From NCBI GenBank assembly GCA_043228905.1, contig JBHGNT010000014.1, positions 17,546,001-17,610,000 on the forward strand: DNA of 64,000 bases, read 5' to 3'. Made by a program: the position numbers and the translations under genes. Within the stretch, counting starts at the first letter, position 1. Each line of letters starts with the position of its first letter. This document shows, in pieces, positions 1 through 12,447 of the stretch. Source of the stretch: Azolla caroliniana. Lineage: Eukaryota > Polypodiophyta. The notes beneath the pieces are model-generated. The model had not been told where the DNA came from and made no database searches. It saw nothing but the letters and a program-made list of their open reading frames with translations.

Positions 1-269
1 AGAGTTGTACCTGTGCTACCGTATGATACAGCTGATGATCTAGCCGCTCGGGTTTTGAAAGAGGTACATATTTTTACAGTTTTTTTCTCACGCATATGCA
101 GGCATGGTTGCTTATACTTCATTTTTTATCAATGACGTAAATTCATCCAGGGTGAACTTATGTAGTTTGTTATCTCCCTGTCAGATGGTAATAGTCCAAG
201 GTTAATGTTCAAAGCAATCATCTTATGCAGGACTATAGATGAGTTTTATGGATATTTGATCGTCTCTGC

Positions 270-345
<76 letters not shown>

Positions 346-1141
346 CTATGTAATATTTATAAGGGTAGGGATTTAATATGTAATATTTATAAGGGTAGAT
401 AGTTTATTAACTATCTTCAAATTTCATAGGATTGTGATATGTGTCATGCAAAAGAGTTTGGTTAACTAACTTGGATCTCAAAATGATCTATATATTATCC
501 ATAGCTTAGAATACTTGGCCTACAATACGAGTAGAATACTTATGCTAAGTATTTTAAAAGTATTTTACCTTTTTTTTTAAATGGTTATAATATATTTTAT
601 AAAGATAAAATAAGTAGAATACGTTAGATATGTATAAATATGTTAAATACATAAAATTCTTTAAATATTTTTTATATTTGTATTATATCTAACAACTGTT
701 TTCTGGCCAATTATTTATTTATTATTATTGTGATTTTCATTTTATTTTTAGGAAACTTAAAATATTTGTTGAATAGGTTTGAATATTTAGAATATGTTAA
801 ATACATGCACATTTTGAAATGGCAGTTTACAATGTAGAATACTTGCTAGATTAAATACTTAAGAATATTCTAAAACGTATTCTAACACAAAATACTTGTT
901 TTTTAACAACTAATATTCCAAGATATTGCAATATATCAATTTTCTTTAATCATGAAACCCTTGAAAATTGACATTTGTGTATTAAGGTCTTTCTTGTATT
1001 CTCTGTTTTATGCTTCTATTCAAGCAGGAACATGACTTGTACCCTGAGGTTGTAGCAGCATTATGTGAAGATCGAATCTCGTGGCAAGATAATGGAGTTC
1101 CAATAATTAGGCGGTCATGGCACGGTTCAGAATTTGATTGA
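1..1141 (+). CDS. Glycinamide ribonucleotide formyltransferase, C-terminal two exons
   Basis: This is the 3' end of a gene that starts left of the window. Exon 1-63 is in frame from base 1 and ends at a GT donor (GAG|GTACAT). Exon 1028-1141 starts after GCAG and ends with TGA at 1139-1141. The two exons join in phase 0 and give 58 residues. The motifs VVPVLPYDTADDLAARVL and EHDLYPEVVAAL match the end of PurN-type enzymes, which transfer a formyl group from 10-formyl-tetrahydrofolate to GAR in step three of purine synthesis. Plant forms are usually plastid-targeted. The catalytic Asn-His-Asp region would lie upstream and cannot be seen. The 964-bp intron holds a GA microsatellite. The family call is secure for such a short piece because the match is collinear across the splice junction. 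Confidence 0.85.
273..340. repeat. (GA)34 microsatellite in intron
   Basis: An uninterrupted GA dinucleotide run lies in the last intron of the formyltransferase gene. Just after it a 21-bp sequence (ATGTAATATTTATAAGGGTAG) occurs twice with a 30-bp period (348-368 and 378-398). Confidence 0.97.
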
Positions 1142-2471
1142 TCAAGAAAAAAATCAGAATGCTATTCAAAGTTTAAGATTTTTGTTGATAAAGGAAAATA
1201 TCTTAATGCTTCGTAGGGACTGTTGATGGTTATTCTTGTAATGTTTAGAAATTCGAATGGGTATCTTGGAAAGGTTTTATACAGGATTTACAAAAGTTAT
1301 GAGGCACAAAGGCAAAAGAATAATTGGGCAATCAGGATGTTGGTTATGTCAGAAATTTCCCTATAGAACACACAAGAAATATAAGAAGAATCATGTTGCG
1401 TTTTTACTTTCCGTGTACAAAGGTTTTTCTTGGAAATTTTGAAAAACACTGAAGGTTATGTTGGGAAGGTTTTGATTGGAGTCTATACAAACCGTTACAA
1501 AAATAATGAGGCTTAGTGGTGCTGTTTTCCTCCAAACATTCTGTCCAGGAGGACACGCACAAAAATTATAAGGAAAAGATTATGCCTGACGTTAATAATT
1601 CGTCTTTCCACAGCCTATTAGGATTGACCTCTAAATTATATTTTGGTCTGAAATAAATTCTTCACTCTTGCTTTTCCCTTAACACCACTGGTTAAATACA
1701 AATATACTTCATTTGTGCTGAGGCTGATTTATATATTTCATCATAGGATATCGATCTAGGAACAAAATGTTGCTTAACATGTTCACTTTGTAAATGTACA
1801 TGTCTTGAGCTTTTGTGTAATATGAAAGGTTTGCGTTCATTGTTATCTCCTACAAAGCTCTAGTCTCCATTCCATAAATGATGAGCATGATTGTTTCTTA
1901 CTCTCCTGCCTCTAATGCCTGGCATTGATATGTGAATTGGATCTAATGGGAAATTTTACTCTTTAGGTCGTTTGAACTTCTTTTCTCTCTAATAATATAT
2001 CATAGAATATCATGGAGTGCTATAAATTAGCAAAATATTTGGAATTTGAGTTAACAATGAAAATATCCCATTCCATGTTTCATATTCAATTCAAATGTTT
2101 CAAGAGCTTTTTATTGCAATGAACGATGTTTCATTAATTTGTGAAGTGTGTCCTTCCTTTAATAAAACAGCTATTGACTAGTGTTAATAGCTATTTTATG
2201 CCAAGAGATCATTTAAAGTTATGAATCATTAGGTTATTTTATTGACTTGTGCTAGACTCTTGTTACCATTTTTAGAATGAGATTATTGTCTCCTTGCAAG
2301 ACAATGTGCTTTGATGAGGACACTTTCTTTACAAACAAACATTCTTGTTGTTTTACTCCAGAAGATCTCAATATTTAGAGGAATTTAGAATATAACACAA
2401 ACCTTGTGTATTTGAAAGCTGAGAAAATCCCACAGAGAAGGTTTCAGAGAACATTGCACGCAAAACTTGAA
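1142..2471. other. 3' flank and spacer, no gene seen
   Basis: This AT-rich stretch begins with the presumed 3' UTR of the formyltransferase gene. I see no convincing coding sequence. A diverged tandem duplication is visible: about 1261-1400 and about 1458-1595 share the order 'tggaaaggtttt', 'caaaagttatgaggc', 'acacacaagaaatataag' with substitutions and small indels. Confidence 0.6.
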
Positions 2472-3612
2472 GGTATAGTTGAATCATGAGTGAGGAGGGT
2501 AGTTTTGGAATGATGAAAATGTGGAGGAAGAGAGAAGAAGAAGAAGGGAAGTTTTGGAATAATGAAAATATGGAGAAGAAGAAGAAGAAGAAGGAAAGGT
2601 ATAGTTGAATCATGAGTGAGGAGGGTAGTTTTGGAATGATGAAAATGTGGAGGAAGAGAGAAGAAGAAGAAGGGAAGTTTTGGAATAATGAAAATATGGA
2701 GAAGAAGAAGAAGAAGAAGAAGGGTAGTTTTGAAGTAATGAGAAATATGGAGAAGAAGAAAAAGAAGGGTAGTTTTGGAAATATGAAAAATATGGAGAAG
2801 AAGAAGAGGGGTAATTTTGAAGTAATGAGAAATATGGAGAAGAGGAAAAAGAAGGTTAGTTTTGGAATAATGAAAAATATGGAGAAGAAGAAGAGGGGTA
2901 GTTTTGAAGTAATGAGAAATATGCAGAAGAAGAAGAAGAAGAAGAAGAAGAAGAAGGGTAGTTTTGGAATAATGAAATTATGGAGAAGAAGAAGAAGAAG
3001 GGTGGTTTTGGAATAATGAAATTATGGAGAAGAAGAAGAAGGGTGGTTTTGGAATAATGAAATTATGGAGAAGAAGAAGAAGAAGAAGAAGAAGAAGAAG
3101 AAGAAGAAGAAGAAGAAGAAGGGTAGTTTTTGAATAATGAAAATTATGGAGAAGAAGAAAAATAAGAAGAAGGGGTAGTTTTGGAATAATGAAAATTATG
3201 GAGAAGAAGAAGAAGAAGAAGAAGAAGAAGAAGGGTAGTTTTGGAATAATGAAATTATGGAGAAGAAGAAGGGTGGTTTTGGAATAATGAAAATTATGGA
3301 GAAGAAGAAGAAGAAGAAGAAGAAGAAGAAGAAGGGTAGTTTTGGAATAATGAAAATTATGGAGAAGAAGAAGAAGGGTGGTTTTGGAATAATGAAAATT
3401 ATGGAGAAGAAGAAGAAGAAGAAGAAGGGTAGTTTTGGAATAATGAAAATTATGGAGAAGAAGAAAAATAAGAAGGGGTAGTTTTGGAATAATGAAAATT
3501 ATGGAGAAGAAGAAAAATAAGAAGAAGAAGGGTAGTTTTGGAATAATGAAAATTATGGAGAAGAAGAAAAATAAGAAGAAGAAGAGCAGAGTAAGAAGAA
3601 GAAGAGCAGCAG

Positions 3613-3645
<33 letters not shown>

Positions 3646-3660
3646 AACAGAGTAAGAAGA
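2472..3660. repeat. Purine-rich compound tandem repeat array
   Basis: A core close to GGTAGTTTTGGAATAATGAA followed by ATTATGGA recurs about 20 times, separated by (GAA)n tracts of variable length. The first units also belong to a 126-bp higher-order repeat (the same block starts at 2472 and 2598). The plus strand is strongly purine-rich. Open frames across it encode only repetitive Lys/Glu/Met/Gly strings and are by-products of the repeat. The array lies 0.4-1.6 kb upstream of the PPR start codon. Confidence 0.95.
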
Positions 3661-4044
3661 AGAGGCAGAAGGAAGGAAGGAGGCTCTCTCGTGTTGGGAA
3701 TGCTGATGAATATTTGGAGAGCCATTATCTTGGTGTTCCCTTGTGCGAAACAGAGGCCAAGATGATGATGGATGATGATGAAGAGAAAGAACCGATCTTC
3801 GAGGATTACTTCCCTTTCTCTTCTTTTCTTCTTCTTCATCTTCTCTTCCTTCTCCGGTTTAATTTCTGACTCATCTTGGTGTATCAGAGGCCAAGGAGAA
3901 GATGACAAAGCTGAAGAAGAAGAAGAAGAAGAAGAAGAAGAAGAAGAAGAGGAAGAGGAAGGTATGTAATGCATTTCTTTGTCTCCGTCACAAACTTGCA
4001 TCATAATTTCTTCATCCTTTGGGAATCAACCCTCCCCCACCACA

Positions 4045-4048
<4 letters not shown>

Positions 4049-4088
<40 letters not shown>
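4049..4088. repeat. (CA)20 microsatellite abutting the PPR start codon
   Basis: A CA run ends one base before the ATG at 4090. If transcription starts upstream, this tract is the 3' end of the 5' UTR of the PPR mRNA. Confidence 0.95.
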
Positions 4089-4089
<1 letters not shown>

Positions 4090-4090
<1 letters not shown>

Positions 4091-5895
4091 TGGAGAGAGC
4101 TCATCTCATCCTCAATTCTAACATGAACAGAAGAGCCATGCTGGTCTCATCAACACCCTACACTTCTTTCTCTTGTTTTTATTGTTGTTTTTTGCATAGC
4201 TTTTCAGCTATAGCACCCCCACTTGACAATGTTGCCCTCACTCGCCTCTTGTCTTCTTGCTCCAAGAAGAAAGAACTTGTTCGTGGGCGATGGCTCCATG
4301 ATTATATCGTGTCAAACAATGTGGACATGGATGCATTCCTCGAGACCTCACTTGTTCATATGTATAGTAAATGTGGTTATTTGGAGGATGCTCGGGACGT
4401 GTTTGATAGATATGTTGTATTTGGAAATGTTGTCACATGGAATGCTATGATCGGTGCTTACGAGCAAAATGGTCTTGACCATGAAGTTTTCTCATCTTTC
4501 CATCAGATGCAAATGCAAGCTATAGCCCCAGATAGAGTTACGTTTGTTATAGTTCTTTCTAGTTGCACTAAACATGCCCTGAAGAATGGAATTTTTAATT
4601 CGATAGGGTTAGGCAGGAATATCCATGCCAGAGTTATGCAGTTTGAATGGTCCATGGATCTCGATGTCATCAATTCTCTGATCAATATGTATGCTAAATG
4701 TGGTCACTTGAATGATGCCCAAACCATGTTCTTTCACACATCTAAGAAGAATATGGTCACATGGAATGCTATGGTTTCCGGATTTGCTGAGCACGGTTAT
4801 TCCGAAAAGGATGCATTGCAACTTTTGGAGCAAATGCAATGCGAGGGGTTTTTCCCTGATAACATTACTTTTATCAATACATTGAACTCATATATTCAAC
4901 CGTTGGCCTTAGCAGAAGGTAAGAGAATGCATGTCCATCTGAAATATAGTGGATTTGAGATGGATATAGTTGTTGCTACGGCTCTCGTGAGCATGTATGG
5001 TCGGTGTCATGACATGATCAATGCTCAGAAAATGTTCAGGAAAATGACACATTACAATAGTATCTCATGGAATGTGATGATTGGTGTGTATATTCACAAT
5101 GGTCTTGGCAAGGATGCCATCAAGGTCTTCATCGAAATGCAAAATTCAGGTCTACTTCCAAATGAAGGCACGTTTGTGAGTGTTCTTTCGGCATGTACGA
5201 CAGAAGCAACTTTAGCATTAGGGAGGCACATTCATTTTTGGATCATAAGCTCTGGATATGATGATCATACTACCTTAGGAAGTGCTCTTATGCACATGTA
5301 TGCAAAATGTGGTAGCATTGAAGATGCATACAATCCCTCTAATCGAGCACTTTTGAGAGACTTGGTGTCATGGAATACCATGATATCATCTTATGCTCAG
5401 CATGGATGTGGAAAGGAAGCTCTCCAACTATATAATAATATGCAATGTGGAGGAATGCTACCGAATGAGACAACGCTTATCAATGCTCTCTATGCATGTA
5501 GCCATTCTGGTCTAATACATGACGCTATGAAACTATTGGTTTCTGCAAGCTTTGATCATCATCATACTTTAGGTCTAGTTATCGAGCATTTCCATTGTGT
5601 GATAGATTTATTTGGAAGAGTGGGATTATTGAATGAGGCACAAAAGCTTTTGTATCAGATGCCTTTCCGACCCACATCTCTATCATTTATGATCCTTCTG
5701 GGTGCTTGTAGAACCCAACATGATGTGGGTCGGGGCGAGGAAATCGGATGCCATATGTTTGAATTGGATCCAGAGACTCCACCTGCATGTGTTATGCTCT
5801 CAAACATTTATTATGCAGCTGGTATGGGGGTCGAAGGTGATGAACTCCGAGCGGGAAAGGAACTGTTATGCGTGAAAAACATAGTTGTTGGTTGA
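4090..5895 (+). CDS. PLS-class pentatricopeptide repeat protein
   Basis: An intronless frame of 601 residues. The ATG at 4090 was chosen because the upstream in-frame extension is only a His-Thr string read from the CA microsatellite and lacks an ATG. PPR proteins bind organellar RNA one base per repeat and act in RNA processing or editing. Four PLS triplets can be read. The P units carry VVTWNAMIGAYEQNG, MVTWNAMVSGFAEHG, SISWNVMIGVYIHNG and LVSWNTMISSYAQHG. The S units have MYSKCG or MYAKCG cores. The end (FELDPETPPACVMLSNIYYAAG) resembles the start of an E motif, then breaks off in GMGVEGDELRAGKELL; there is no E+ or DYW domain. The N-terminal 40 residues are rich in Ser/Arg and hydrophobic residues, consistent with an organelle transit peptide. 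The shortened E region could mean it works with a partner protein, or it could be decay. Confidence 0.9.
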
Positions 5896-6912
5896 TATTA
5901 CTTAATTGGTTATGCAAGTTATCCATGTGATCATCAAAAAAATTGTGCATGTTCATAACGTTTGAGATTGTGGAGTAAAGAATCCTGTTCACCTGTGAGG
6001 CATCATTTTTCTTCTTGATGTTGTCTTGGCATGTAATGTGCATTTGGATCTAGTCTTGGGCTGAATCACATTATATTGAGTTCCAAGCGAAGCAAATTTA
6101 TATGCTTAAAAGAAAACCATAATCTATCACTATTTATACCTTGCAGCACACATACCTGAACATTAACCTTGTATCAATTGTATTGACACATTGGTTGAAT
6201 TTTGTAGCTTGGATCTTCGCATTTTGGATCATAAACCCAATCATCTGTAATCAAGATTTTATTCTACTGTTCTTACAAAGCATACAAATGGCATACTAAT
6301 AATAAATTGAGTTTTATGTTGTGGATCTAATAGATATGCCACCTATTACTAACTTAAACATCACATTATTCAGAGAAACATTGATAGGGTATTGAGAGAA
6401 ACGTTCTATTCACCTATACATGTTGTGGATAACATGGATAGGGTGCTGAATATTTGAAAACATTGCAAGAAGTGATTAAGCTCAATGAATCATTTTGATA
6501 TTTAAATAACCCCGTAGAAAGCAATTTAATTGTTTTCCGTATTTGATGCCAATTTCATCATCTTCTAATCATTTAAGGAAATCTGGACTTGAAGAGTGTT
6601 CAAGATTTTTTCTGATGTCAATGATATTTCGAGGGATGGAATCTGTGGGGTAGATTCATAAATTGGATGAATGCTACTACTATCACTTTCTCAACAAAAA
6701 AGAGCTAGATTGCTATTTCCATAACTTTTCAAGAAAAGGAAAGTGACCAGAAAGCGAGTGGTATTACTTTATTAATGAAAGCAAAAACAAGTTCATTGAT
6801 TTCACAAAGTGACTCACTTCCAAAAATAAATAAACCAAAGATACTACAGGGCTAGTTTCATCATTTTCACAAACAAGATTTGACTCCAGATTCTTTCATG
6901 TCTACACTTGTA
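5896..6912. other. Convergent 3' spacer between PPR and MSR-like genes
   Basis: The PPR gene (plus) and the O-fucosyltransferase-like gene (minus) converge here. I see no coding sequence, RNA gene or transposon; the stretch probably holds both 3' UTRs. Confidence 0.6.
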
Positions 6913-9900
6913 TCAAAGGCTTTTAGTCTTCTTACAAAAGCAAGTGTAAGCATTGTGGGTTTTTTTCTTGACAAATTTGGAAAGTACTTGTGAAACCTTT
7001 AGCTTTGAGGAGGGACCTTCGTTCACAACAGGAACAAGAACTTGAGTTTTTCCCATAGCAATGCGATGCCCAACAATGTTCATGTATGAAATCCCTGACA
7101 CTGCCGGAACGAACACATCGGCTGTTGTACATATGTAGAAATCTACAGCTTGCTCAATAAATATGCTCCCAAAAACACTTTGTTGTTCATCAGATAGCAA
7201 TAGACTTTCCTGACAACAAAGTTTGTAAGCAAGCATGTCAGTGGTAAATGCTGTTGCTAGCACAATAAATAATACATGAAGAAGACCCATTATTTTATCT
7301 TGAATATTGGATCCCAAGGGGGTAATAGAAAACAAGAGATTAAATTGCAAAGCAGAACGTGCAAGTTACTGCCTTCATTTGTCCATCAAAATTTATGAGA
7401 ATAAATAAAAAAACGAAAGCATCATCATATATATAGAGAAGTCGTGGCTTTAAGTCTAAGATGGGTCTAATGTTACATGTATTATCGAGATCATTCATGA
7501 TTTTGATTTGAGGCTGCTTAGCTAGCACTATTCGTCCAAATAATGGCTTTAGAAAAACACTTTCCACAAAACACTTTGATTTGAGGCTGCTTAGCTAGCA
7601 CTATTCGTCCAAATAATGGCTTTAGAAAAACTCTGTTTGCCCAAAATTGGCTTTACAAAATGACTTTCTACAACCTGAGGATTAGCACAATTCGCCCTAA
7701 ACTTTCCACGATCTGAGGGTTCAGATTGCCTTATAAAGGCAATGTTAAAATGTATCACTGACTCGTGTTTTCCCTAAAGCAATGGGTTTAGACATTCATT
7801 TCCCACCATTGCATTGCCTTTTATTGAGACAATGCTAATGAAATAGCAAAATGCAACAAAAAATATAGTTTCATACCTAGACCGAAAGCATTCATGTTTT
7901 GATCTTTTACTTAGAGATAAGTACACTTGACACTTCATGCCTTTACAAATTCACCTTGAACCAATTTGAAAGGTTAAGAACAACCAAATTACCTTACAAA
8001 ACAATGCTAATAGAGTTAAAAATAATCCCAACAAAATCATTGAATCATACCTTGGTTTGCACGTTTGGAAAATGATTTGTAAGTGGATCGAGGGAACCAT
8101 CTAACCTCGACTCGGTAAGGTAAATCGGTGTGCTAGATGGAAATCCTAGTCTTTTAAAAAATGCTCCCACATCACTAGCATCAAAACACTTCTTATCTTC
8201 TGTCTCAATACACCACTTCCTTTTCAACATATTACTCCTCAAATTCACAGCAACAATATGACTACTACTTGCCATTTGTTTCAATCTCCGTATTATCTGA
8301 TCTCCAAGCTCTTCTATTTGTGAATGAAATCGCAAAGCTTCATATGTGACCAAGCATCGTATCGCATCATCTTGGTCTACAGTTGGTTCTTTTGAATTTA
8401 GATTCAGGGGAAAGACAGTTATGAACTGAATTATTGAGGTTCTCTTATAGATAGGCAACACATTAATATCATAATACTCAGAAAAAGCCTTGTATGGAAC
8501 TTTAACAACTGTAGGAGTAGCAGATTGCAGATCTTCGGGTAAATATTCTACCACTTCAACCAGATCTTCCAAAGTGGTAATGAAATTGTTCACATTGTAG
8601 ATTCGAGAAAAGGCACTTTAAACCAAAACAAACTTAGCTTTAGCATGATGTTTACACAAAGAAAAACTTTGTTTTCTTAACATGTTAGGATCGACAATAA
8701 TACATTACTGATTATGTATTTAATGGCATAAAGATGGTTGGAGATAATCACCCTCTCATTAATAGTCCTCTAAATTAGCCCATTCCTGTTGATGATCCTC
8801 ACACAATTAATAATTTGCTGTTGACTAAAAAGCAAAAGCTTGAAAAGGTACCTTCTAGATCCCTTAATCTTTGGCAGCACTAATGTCGCTCCTAAATAGT
8901 GAGCTGCAATGACAGCCTCTGCAACCTGCCAATAATTTAATCAGCGAAAAATAAGTTCAACCTTACAGAAAGAGCATAAGGTTCAATTTCAATGACAAAT
9001 AGGTCATGACATAGAGTTAGGTTAATTCATATATGTTCAAGCCAACATCTATTAAGATATGATAACTTTAAAAGTTCAGTAAAATTAATAGAAGACAAAT
9101 CTTATCGTGCCTCCTGGTTTTGAGAAATATTCAACACCAGATCCTATTTTTAAAGAATGATGGTCACAACTCACAGTAATATCACATTTGAGCACATGGA
9201 AATACATTTCTTAGTGGGAAACACTTTGATAGACTCTCATTTACTTGTTAGTATATCATCAGTAACTTTTCCAGCATGATGCCAGAGTTCAGACCCAACT
9301 CATATTTCTTAGCTATCTTAACACATTCAAGCTTCATTTATGTGATTAGTGTTAGATCTATCATTAATACCTAATTCATATCCCTTACCCACCTTCACAC
9401 AACTTTACACATCAAGTATTGAAGAAAATACAACAAAAACTCCTATAAAGATCAATGGCCATGTCTCAAGATGATATCAAACTTAGTCGCATGGAAAATA
9501 CATCTTGTCTCTTACACCAATATCTGAAAACTTTCAAAACGAAAGTTGAAAATAATTTACCTGAAAAGGATGGTAATGTATACTATTAGCGAGCTTAACA
9601 AGCAAGTACTTTTGTTCTGAATCTCCTTCTTTACCTTCAAATGGCAACAAATTACAAACCAAAGAATTGGAATCAATTTTATCGAGAGTGAAAAAACTCT
9701 TGGAATCTTAAATTACGAGACAAAGACAAAAGCATGAAACTTTTATTAACTTTTAAGGTGCTTTCTCCAACATGGTTGAAGTATTGGTCCATTTGTTCCC
9801 CATAACTTTTGGATCTTCTCGTCTTTTTGTATTAACTGACTTTGTTCTGGTTGTTCCTCATTGATTGCCTGTTCAGGTAGTGATGGGGTTTTCTTTATAA

Positions 9901-11499
9901 CAAGAGAACAACAAAACCATGATGTGAGCTGCTATGATTCTTTGTAGGAAGGTCCTTGTAAGAATCAAGGTAAGATGAAAAGAACAGATATATTCAAAGA
10001 GATGATTGCATGAAAATAAGGCTACCTTTATGATGATTTAAGGGTGTTTGATAGTGGAAAATATATATAATACAAAGACACAGAATATCTCTGAGAGAGA
10101 GATGTATCAATGTCTCTTAAAGGTCAACATGGCCTATTAGACCAAGCAAAGTACATATAAATGATAAAAAAGCGAGTTCAATCTGAACCCTATCGTACAA
10201 AAGAGAGATAAAATCAATGAAAGAAAGATGTACTAACGTTATGTTGCAAGAGAGGAAGAGAGAAGCATGCAAGGAAATCAATACTAATTCTTTAAAGCAT
10301 CCAAAGATTTACACTAGAAATTCAATTCATCAGAAAAGAAAATGAAGGAGAGAATTGAGCCAGCATCCTACCCCTAAATAGACTTCACGTTGTCGGACAG
10401 TATGAGAAAGATCTCTTATGGAAATCCATTTCATAAAAAGAAAATGGCAGAAAACAATTGAACCAAAAACTTTGCTCAAGACTATTGCGTAAAATTTCCT
10501 ATAACCTGAAATGAAGATAATCAATAAACTCAATGTAAAAAACTGTTCTTCTTTCTCTCTACTCTTTCATGCTATATCTTCTTCATGTATATAAACTGAG
10601 TGATCGTGAGGTAGTTTGGCCTCCTTGCAAAGGAGTATTTCAAATTTGTAAACAATAGTCTTAATGGAAAAAATCGTGCTTTTCTCTCTCTACTCTTACA
10701 TTGCTCTACTGATATTAAGAGGTGGTCATAAACAGAAATTTTTACACAGAAATCCACAGTACTCTCTCTCATTTAATTTATTGCCCTCAGGCTTTCCCTA
10801 GTTGTGAGGTCTTCGGCTATTAACACAATGCTTGAATACAAATCCCAACTTTCACACCTCTTTGTATACCAAACCCATGACCCCCAGTCTCCAAACAGTT
10901 GCCACAGTCATCACCTTCTCTCTCTCTCTTCTATTGTATATCTTAAAATAGAATGGTTGCCAGATCTAGAATAGGAGGAACACATTGAATATGTATTAAT
11001 ACGAGTGACAGCGTTGTTGTATTGGAATTGAGTGATTGTGAGAGGCATTTTGGATCCCCATACAAAAGAATATTCCAAGTTGCAAATCATATAATTGGTA
11101 GTACAAATCTCATTGCTTCTCTCTATAGTCATTTAAGACATATCTCAGGATAAATATATTAAAAATACCCCTCATATTATGTGTGATATGGTTACTGATT
11201 TTGAAAAAAAAAAAAAACTGGGTTAGGCCCTTGGTAAAATCGATAATGCAATTAATCTCATTTCCTTAATGTAGCATTAGATATATTGAATATATGGGTG
11301 GTCTGACCCTAATCCACCCTAGTAGCCATATAATTATATCAAGAAAATAAGAAGAATGAGCAAAGACGAATTAGAACACCTCAAGATGAGCATAATTCTC
11401 TGAGCCGATCAAGTGGATAAGCATCAGAAACATCCCAAGAGTGAGGACAGCAGCCAAAGCTTGTTTGGGATCCATCTTTATGTCTTCGAAAACACCCAT
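6913..11499 (-). CDS. MSR-like: O-fucosyltransferase-family protein, MANNAN SYNTHESIS-RELATED type
   Basis: Six exons were assembled by hand on the minus strand: 11499-11380, 9892-9751, 9706-9561, 8925-8852, 8615-8051, 7209-6913. Every junction is GT-AG, and the total of 1344 nt gives 447 residues with no internal stop. Residues 12-31 (ALAAVLTLGMFLMLIHLIG) form a single membrane anchor, as expected for a type II Golgi protein. The catalytic-type domain follows: KYLLVKLANSIHYH (near 117), VAEAVIAAHYLGATLVLP (137-154), the acceptor-side VAVNLRSNML, IYLTESRLDGSLD, then DVFVPAVSGISY and MGKTQVLVPV near the C-terminus. The N-terminal MGV...LTLGMF pattern plus ADVFVPA...GKTQVLVP is what I associate with plant MSR1/MSR2. 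Those proteins promote mannan synthesis and are thought to modify glycosyltransferases. The acceptor CATAG just upstream of the ATG implies a further 5' UTR exon, perhaps ending near 11866. Exact orthology is unproven. Confidence 0.87.
7502..7631. repeat. 73-bp tandem duplication in last MSR-like intron
   Basis: The block starting TTTGATTTGAGGCTGCTTAG occurs at 7502 and again at 7575, with more than 50 bp identical. It lies inside the intron 7210-8050, so it does not affect the coding sequence. Its near identity suggests a recent event. Confidence 0.9.
9893..11379. other. First coding intron of the MSR-like gene
   Basis: No coding sequence is seen in this intron. Two diverged copies of one segment are present near 10590-10660 and 11025-11095 (shared pattern 'gagtgatcgtgag', 'ttgcaaaggagtatttcaaa'), each next to CT-rich tracts. 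Confidence 0.6.
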
Positions 11500-12447
11500 T
11501 CTTGCCACTATGTACACACATAAATACATGTATATAAAGAAAAATGTCAGTTTTAATAAAAGAAAAGGTTGACCAAAAAGCTTTCATTTTTTCCCTGTGC
11601 TATCTTAAAGTGAAAAGGAAAACAAATTGGTCTAACCAAAAAAAACAAAATTACCTTATATAATATAAAGAGAGAGAGAACAAACCATTTGAATGAAATA
11701 TAAACCTAACCTTAATTCGGACAAAACTCAGTCTCTGACAACGTTACTATATCCTTTTCTCAGATCAACTCATGCGATCTTATGGATATCTTTACTTCTC
11801 TACATTAAACTAAGGTAATATGAAAAATATGAAGAAAGCGACATTGAAAGTAGAGGAAAGCATACCGAAAGGAACTAATTTCATTTGATCTTTAATCCAT
11901 CTTCGAATCCTTGTCAATCCCAATCTTCATCTCCATACACGAATTCCCCTTCTTCTGTACAGCCGTCAATGAATTAACCCTGAACAACATTCTGCAGACA
12001 TGTCGATCTCTGCGTTAGACTGATGAACTGAGGCGTGGCTGAAATTCGAAGAATTAGAGGAAGACGATGAAGATGAAGATGAAGAAGATGAAGATGATGA
12101 AGATGAAGATGATGAAGAGGGAGAGGACGGATTCGTGACATCTGCACAGAACTCCGGATTCTTCGACTCTATATGGTCTCTCGTAGTTAATCGGAGGGAC
12201 GTGGTTGAGAATTCCTTTTTCTGTTTCTTTTTCTCCTGAGATCATGGCTTTGGGAGCAGAGATGCCAATCGCCATCGTGCTTCGCAACGTGTGCAGGACA
12301 AAAAAAAGAGAGGAAGAAACAGAGGAAGCAGGGGAATGCTTCTTCTTCTTCTTCTTCTTCTTCTTCTTCTTCTTCTTCTGTTTCTTCCAAAATTACATAA
12401 AGAGACACTCTGTTTTCTTCTAATTATGGACTTGGCCACCCCTCAAG
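11500..12447. other. Upstream region of the MSR-like gene with GAT and TTC repeats
   Basis: This is the presumed 5' UTR and promoter of the minus-strand MSR-like gene. A candidate 5' UTR donor reads TTCG|GTATGC with the exon ending at 11866. A GAT/GAA-rich tract lies at 12063-12118 and a (CTT)n tract at 12339-12378. Small open frames here are read from these repeats and show no family signature. Confidence 0.5.

Noticed and set aside
2612-3481. Lys/Glu-rich open frames (134 and 74 codons)
   Set aside because: They are read straight from the GAA-rich tandem array and have no domain or codon signature of their own.
3772-3969. Small plus frame with a hydrophobic stretch and a poly-Glu tail
   Set aside because: The poly-Glu is a GAA tract. 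The hydrophobic stretch is CT-rich repeat-like sequence and no homology is evident.
3450-4004. 184-codon minus-strand frame with Ser and Phe runs
   Set aside because: It is the reverse strand of GAA and other simple repeats; the amino acid runs mirror the repeats.
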